Of a stretch of 27,587 nt of DNA, positions 23,998-27,587 are shown piece after piece. Every line of letters begins with the position of its first letter. Position 1 is the first letter of the stretch. The stretch lies in NCBI GenBank assembly GCA_012521805.1, contig JAAYLQ010000178.1:1-27587 (forward strand). The letters are read 5' to 3'. The notes under the pieces were generated by a model. That model saw only the letters and a program-made list of their open reading frames with translations. It searched no databases and was not told where the DNA came from. The position numbers were made by a program, and so were the translations under genes. This stretch comes from Bacillota bacterium (GTDB taxonomy: Bacteria > Bacillota > Limnochordia > Darwinibacteriales > DTU012).

Positions 23998-26216
23998 GCA
24001 ATCCCATCCTTCCATACTGTTTCCAGTTCACTGATGGCGCAGTCAATTATCACCTGTTGATTGTAAACAATTCGAGCCTGATCGGCTGCTGTCACAGCTC
24101 CTAAAACTGTGAGGTCAATTTGGTGCTCAGCAGCTAAAGCCTGTAAAGCTTCTAGTTGATTTGGATTGATGCTGACTACAATCCGCGACTGGGATTCACC
24201 AAAAAGGGCCGCACTGACTGATAGATCTTGGCTGAAGTTGAGATCGATCCCCAGCCCTGTACCAAATGCTGATTCTAATACAGCTACTGCTAGGCCACCG
24301 TCAGACAGATCATGAGCAGAACGAAGCAGTCCACCTTTAACGGCCGCAAGCACAGCCTGCTGCAGGCGTTTTTCATAATCAAGATCTAGGGCAGGTGGGC
24401 GTCCTTTTAAACTGCCTTCAACCAGCTTCTGGAGTTGGCTTCCGCCTAACTCTGCTTTTGAACATCCCAGCAGTACAATCAAATCCCCCGCCTCCTGATA
24501 GTGATTGGGGAGAATCTGGTCAGCATCTTCAATTAAACCAACCATTCCGATTACCGGTGTTGGATAGATTGGCTGACCATTGGTCTCGTTGTACAAGCTG
24601 ACATTTCCTGATACAACAGGGCAGTCAAGTTTGACGCAAGCTGCGCTGATTCCCTCAACTGCCTGCTCTAACTGCCAGAATACCTCAGGATTCTCTGGCG
24701 ATCCAAAGTTAAGGTTATCAGTCACCGCTAACGGTTTGGCTCCGGTGCAGACCAGGTTGCGGGCCGCTTCTGCAACTGCAATTGCGCCCCCTACCTTCGG
24801 ATCCAGTTCAAGATAGCGGGCGTTGCAGTCCGCTGTTATCGCAACAGCTTTCTTGGTACCTGGAATCCGAATCACTGCCGCATCGGCGCCGGGCGCAACT
24901 AAAGTCTGCCCCCCCGCCTGATAATCAAACTGCTGATAAATCCACCCTTTGCTGGCAATTGACGGCACTGCCAAAAGCTGCTTCAGTGTTTCAGCCACAT
25001 CATCTACTGGTATGTCAGTCACTGCTAAAGACTGATTAATTCGGTACGATTCAGGCTCTCTGGCTGACCGCTGATAAACTGGGGCTGCTGTTGTTAGAGC
25101 AGCAATCGGCACTTCAGCAGCTGTCCGGCCTTGATGCAGCAAGCGCAGCTGTCCGTCGGCAGTCACGCGGCCAATTACTGCGCAGGTCAATCCATATTTC
25201 TGGCACACTTCAGCAAATTGGTCTTCAGTGCCCTTTTCCACCACCAGCAGCATCCGCTCCTGGGACTCGGAGAGCATCATTTCATACGGTGTCATGCCAA
25301 TTTCCCGCTGGGGCACCAGATCCAGATTCAGCTCAATGCCGCTGCCGCCTTTACTGGCCATTTCCGCGCTGGAAGATGTTAAACCAGCGGCACCCATGTC
25401 CTGAATGCCGATCAATCCAGGCAGTTCAATCAATTCTAAACAAGCTTCCAGCAGGGCTCTGCCTGTCTCAGGATTGCCGATTGCCACCGAGTGCTTGGGC
25501 TCATCAGCGTCACTGAACTCAGCTGATGCGAAGGTTGCTCCTTCAATCCCATCACGGCCGGTATCGCCCCCAACATAAAGCACAGGATTACCTTCCCCCT
25601 GTGCCAAGCCGCGGCAGATGCGGTCATGGCGGACCAGCCCAACACACATAGCATTTACTAACGGATTATTGGTATAACGCTCATCAAAATAGACCTCTCC
25701 CCCAACAGTAGGAACACCTGTGCCGTTTCCATACCACGCCATGCCAGCCACAGCTTCTTTGAACAGCTGACGAACTCTAGCTTCAGTCAGCTCACCAAAG
25801 CGCAAAGAGTTCAGGAGAGCAATCGGCCGCGCTCCCATAGAGTAAACATCCCGGAGAATGCCGCCGACACCTGTTGCGGCACCTTGGAAGGGCTCTACTG
25901 CTGAGGGATGGTTGTGGGATTCCATTTTGAAAGCAATCCCCAGCCCATCCCCGATATCCACTACGCCTGCGCCTTCGCCAGGTCCCATCAGCACCTGCTT
26001 GCCTTCGGTGGGAAACCGCTTTAACAATGGTTTAGAATTTTTATAACTGCAGTGTTCTGACCACATTACGCCAAACAGACCTGTTTCAGTATAGTTCGGC
26101 AGTCTGCCTAACAGCTCTACCACCTGTTCATACTCTGATTCAGTTAGACCCATCTCCAGGTACAGCTTCTGTTCCTGGATTTCCGCTGGTGTTGGTTCGC
26201 GATACTGCGCCACCAA
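23979..26216 (-). CDS. purL: Phosphoribosylformylglycinamidine synthase, small-type PurL subunit
   Basis: A 745-residue ATP-dependent FGAM synthetase subunit. Signatures are GVMWSEHCSYKNSKPLL, the ATP/FGAR-binding MESHNHPSAVEPFQGAATG and GGEVYFDERY, with a C-terminal half repeating the PurM-like fold (SAHDLSDGGLAVAVLESAF). At this size it lacks the fused glutaminase of the large type, so it needs PurS and PurQ, which are not in the window. The start is ambiguous: TTG 26214-26216 is 6 nt after AGGAGG and the next codon GTG is 9 nt after it. It lies 31 bp after purE. Confidence 0.96.
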   Translation of the reverse strand: MVAQYREPTPAEIQEQKLYLEMGLTESEYEQVVELLGRLPNYTETGLFGVMWSEHCSYKNSKPLLKRFPTEGKQVLMGPGEGAGVVDIGDGLGIAFKMESHNHPSAVEPFQGAATGVGGILRDVYSMGARPIALLNSLRFGELTEARVRQLFKEAVAGMAWYGNGTGVPTVGGEVYFDERYTNNPLVNAMCVGLVRHDRICRGLAQGEGNPVLYVGGDTGRDGIEGATFASAEFSDADEPKHSVAIGNPETGRALLEACLELIELPGLIGIQDMGAAGLTSSSAEMASKGGSGIELNLDLVPQREIGMTPYEMMLSESQERMLLVVEKGTEDQFAEVCQKYGLTCAVIGRVTADGQLRLLHQGRTAAEVPIAALTTAAPVYQRSAREPESYRINQSLAVTDIPVDDVAETLKQLLAVPSIASKGWIYQQFDYQAGGQTLVAPGADAAVIRIPGTKKAVAITADCNARYLELDPKVGGAIAVAEAARNLVCTGAKPLAVTDNLNFGSPENPEVFWQLEQAVEGISAACVKLDCPVVSGNVSLYNETNGQPIYPTPVIGMVGLIEDADQILPNHYQEAGDLIVLLGCSKAELGGSQLQKLVEGSLKGRPPALDLDYEKRLQQAVLAAVKGGLLRSAHDLSDGGLAVAVLESAFGTGLGIDLNFSQDLSVSAALFGESQSRIVVSINPNQLEALQALAAEHQIDLTVLGAVTAADQARIVYNQQVIIDCAISELETVWKDGIACLMSS

Positions 26217-26247
26217 TGATCTCCTCCTGTTTCTGTATTGTAAAAAT

Positions 26248-26745
26248 CTATTCTATATCCTCAAGATCTGCAGCAGCAAGCACTGCTGCTTTAACATCCA
26301 GCCGCCGAGCAGCTAACTGCTGACGAATTTCTGGATACTTCAAACCCAAAATTTGGGCTGCCAGCAGAGCCGCATTGATCGCCCCGGCTTGGCCAACAGC
26401 GACAGTTGCTACCGGCACTTCCTTGGGCATCTGGACAATAGATAAAAGGGAGTCTAAGCCGCCGAAGGCCGAAGTCTGCATCGGCACCCCGATTACCGGC
26501 ACTGTTGTGTAGGAGGCAATCACTCCTGGTAGATGAGCAGCTCCGCCTGCAGCAGCAATTATTACTTCCACCCCACGCTCGTGGGCACTCTTGGCATATT
26601 CAGCTACCTGCTCCGGAGTCCGGTGGGCTGACAAAGCCTTTTTCTCAAAAGGGATTTCCAATTCCCTTAACACTTGGCAGCAGTAGCGCATCACTTTCCA
26701 ATCAGAAGTACTGCCCATAATTACACTGACGCTGTTCTGATTCAA
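26248..26745 (-). CDS. purE: N5-carboxyaminoimidazole ribonucleotide mutase / AIR carboxylase PurE
   Basis: A 165-residue PurE that forms CAIR in step 6 of purine synthesis. Motifs are VIMGSTSDWKVM, ALSAHRTPEQV, the glycine loop AAAGGAAHLPGVIAS and GLDSLLSIVQMPKEVPVATVAVG. Class I enzymes depend on PurK, which is not next to it here, so purK must be elsewhere or the enzyme may behave as class II; I cannot decide from motifs. It starts at TTG 26743-26745, 7 nt after AAGGAGGT; no ATG is in reach. It is the first gene of the operon, directly after the riboswitch and terminator hairpin. Confidence 0.96.
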   Translation of the reverse strand: MNQNSVSVIMGSTSDWKVMRYCCQVLRELEIPFEKKALSAHRTPEQVAEYAKSAHERGVEVIIAAAGGAAHLPGVIASYTTVPVIGVPMQTSAFGGLDSLLSIVQMPKEVPVATVAVGQAGAINAALLAAQILGLKYPEIRQQLAARRLDVKAAVLAAADLEDIE

Positions 26746-26760
26746 GCCAATTACCTCCTT

Positions 26761-26809
26761 AAAATAATTGCCCAGGGGGTAGGCTCATGAGAAACCTACC
26801 CGCCTGGGC
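26761..26809 (-). terminator. Riboswitch-controlled terminator hairpin before purE
   Basis: On the minus strand, GCCCAGGCGGGTAGG pairs with CCTACCCCCTGGGC: 14 pairs with a single bulged C and an 11-nt loop. The tail is AATTATTTT, a modest U-tract, followed at once by the purE AAGGAGG. The 5' arm shares GCCCAGG with the aptamer P3, so folding of the aptamer and of this hairpin are mutually exclusive. Confidence 0.82.
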
Positions 26810-26890
26810 TTTTATCCCTTCGGTGTAATATGCCTAAAGCGGCATATCAGGATCGCTTGGACATCACTTCCGCCCTAGATCCTCTTTCTG
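26803..26890 (-). promoter_or_regulatory. ykkC-family riboswitch, probably the PRPP-sensing subtype
   Basis: The purE leader on the minus strand has the ykkC aptamer layout. P1 pairs AGGATC with GATCCT around CTAGGG and GTCCAAGCGA (family form CUAGGG...GUCCgAGAGA). A second hairpin is ATATGCC/GGCATAT with loop GCTTTA. Then comes the highly conserved ACAC...GGGATAAAAGCCC block forming P3. ykkC RNAs sense guanidine (subtype 1), ppGpp (2a) or PRPP (2b); lying before purE and a purF-containing operon points to PRPP. P3 overlaps the terminator 5' arm, so ligand binding should turn expression on. No guanine aptamer precedes it. Family: seen in sequence; ligand: inference. Confidence 0.83.
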
Positions 26891-26923
26891 TCTCAATCAA
26901 ATTGAACTTATTTTGTCGACTAT

Positions 26924-26952
26924 AGTATAGCAGAGAACTTAGCGGCAGTCAA
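26924..26952 (-). promoter_or_regulatory. Sigma-A promoter of the purine operon
   Basis: On the minus strand, TTGACT (26947-26952), a 17-nt spacer and TATACT (26924-26929), each five of six to consensus. The expected start near 26917 leaves a leader of about 170 nt before purE, which holds the riboswitch and terminator. This is the best promoter in the window. Confidence 0.88.
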
Positions 26953-27023
26953 TGATTTTCCGATAATTTATCTGTTTTTTATCAGCAATCGTTCGGGTAT
27001 ATCCGCTGATTACCGCTTGAATT

Positions 27024-27587
27024 TCAATCAGCATTCGTGATTTCCGCAAGATATTTGACTGATCTCTGAATTCGCTCAATTCCTTCCCTAACCATCCACT
27101 GGGGACAGCCGATATTCATGCGGAAAAATCCGCTTCCCTGCCGGCCAAAACTGCGGCCATCGCTGAGGGCAATTCTGCCTTGCTCAACCAATACCTCCAT
27201 GATCCGCTGAGGCTCAAGGTTGAAGCTGCGGAAATCTAACCAGAGCAGATAGGTCCCTTCCGGCTGCCGAACTTTAACGCCGCAGAATTCATTTAACATC
27301 CGGACTGCGAGCTGACAGTTGGCCTTAAGCAGCACCAACAGTTCATCCAGCCATGACGCACCATGCTGATAAGCGGCGGTAAATCCGGTAATTGCAAAAA
27401 TGTTCCCGGAATTTAGATGAAAATTTTTGAGAGCGCGGTCAAAGGTTTGTTTCCACTTTGGATTGGGAATCACTGCTGCCGCATTGTGCAGTCCCGCGAT
27501 ATTAAAAGTTTTGCTCGGTGCCATCAGGGAAATAGTTTGGTTGGCATACTCCGGTAGAGCAGCCATGGGGGTAAATTGATGGGGTGG
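27024..27587 (-). CDS. MalY/PatB-type PLP aminotransferase / cystathionine beta-lyase (partial, N-terminus off window)
   Basis: The C-terminal 187 residues of a fold-type I PLP enzyme; the frame stays open to the right edge. The Schiff-base lysine lies in MAPSKTFNIAGL, and the phosphate/substrate Arg motif near the end is FFRMNIGCP. QPEGTYLLWLDFR and ALSDGRSFG are as in MalY/PatB, which cleave cystathionine or cysteine C-S bonds. A class I aminotransferase acting elsewhere in amino-acid metabolism cannot be excluded. It ends about 70 bp before the purine promoter. No convincing terminator follows. Confidence 0.87.
   Translation of the reverse strand, partial: PPHQFTPMAALPEYANQTISLMAPSKTFNIAGLHNAAAVIPNPKWKQTFDRALKNFHLNSGNIFAITGFTAAYQHGASWLDELLVLLKANCQLAVRMLNEFCGVKVRQPEGTYLLWLDFRSFNLEPQRIMEVLVEQGRIALSDGRSFGRQGSGFFRMNIGCPQWMVREGIERIQRSVKYLAEITNAD

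Noticed and set aside
26981..27010. Inverted repeat ATCAGC/GCTGAT after the PatB-type gene, considered as its terminator.
   Set aside because: On the minus strand the stem is followed by A residues, not T. Only 6 bp pair and the loop is long.

Overview
The window looks like a chromosomal segment of an anaerobic Bacillota (Firmicutes). The pointers are a Clostridia-type Rnf gene order, an FprA flavodiiron protein, GlnRS, a Bacillus-type PurF with a cleavable propeptide and Fe-S cysteines, small-type PurL, strong AGGAGG ribosome binding sites and many GTG/TTG starts. A LolA-like protein beside a secreted, beta-strand-rich protein hints at a diderm or unusual-envelope lineage such as Limnochordia-like Bacillota; that placement is inference. 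I see no tRNA, rRNA, CRISPR, insertion sequence or phage gene, and no gene-free stretch over 300 bases.

Left (1-3713, minus strand): two candidate sigma-A promoters drive trmL, then rnfC-rnfD-rnfG-rnfE, with rnfE cut by the left edge. Rnf couples ferredoxin/NAD+ electron transfer to ion pumping. Next (3728-7103, minus strand) comes a tight four-gene operon of exported proteins: a PsbP/DUF1795-like protein, an M48 metalloprotease with a short beta-propeller-like tail, a LolA-fold protein and a beta-strand-rich possible barrel. This looks like an envelope-biogenesis or quality-control module.

Centre (7222-16465): mostly single housekeeping and stress genes. They are a membrane-anchored stand-alone glutamate-synthase-like FMN protein (+), a B12/radical-SAM DUF4080 protein and a TGS-domain nucleoside kinase (-), an M20 PepT-like peptidase (+), a MATE exporter (-), an O6-alkylguanine-DNA alkyltransferase (+) and a flavodiiron protein (-). 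Two convergent pairs overlap by 44 and 42 bp in coding sequence. Then come glnS (-) with a strong terminator, a small lipoprotein (+) with a terminator, and a protein with a HEPN-like N-terminal segment and a CBS pair (-).

Right (19670-26952, minus strand): a compact de novo purine operon purE-purL-purF-purM-purN-purD with overlapping or nearly touching genes. It is preceded by a clear sigma-A promoter (TTGACT-17-TATACT) and a ykkC-family riboswitch, most likely the PRPP-sensing subtype, whose P3 overlaps the 5' arm of a strong hairpin. purS, purQ, purK, purB, purC and purH are not here and must be elsewhere. The HEPN-CBS gene lies 63 bp downstream of purD with no clear terminator between, so it may respond to the same nucleotide pools. 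The right edge holds the C-terminal part of a MalY/PatB-type aminotransferase.
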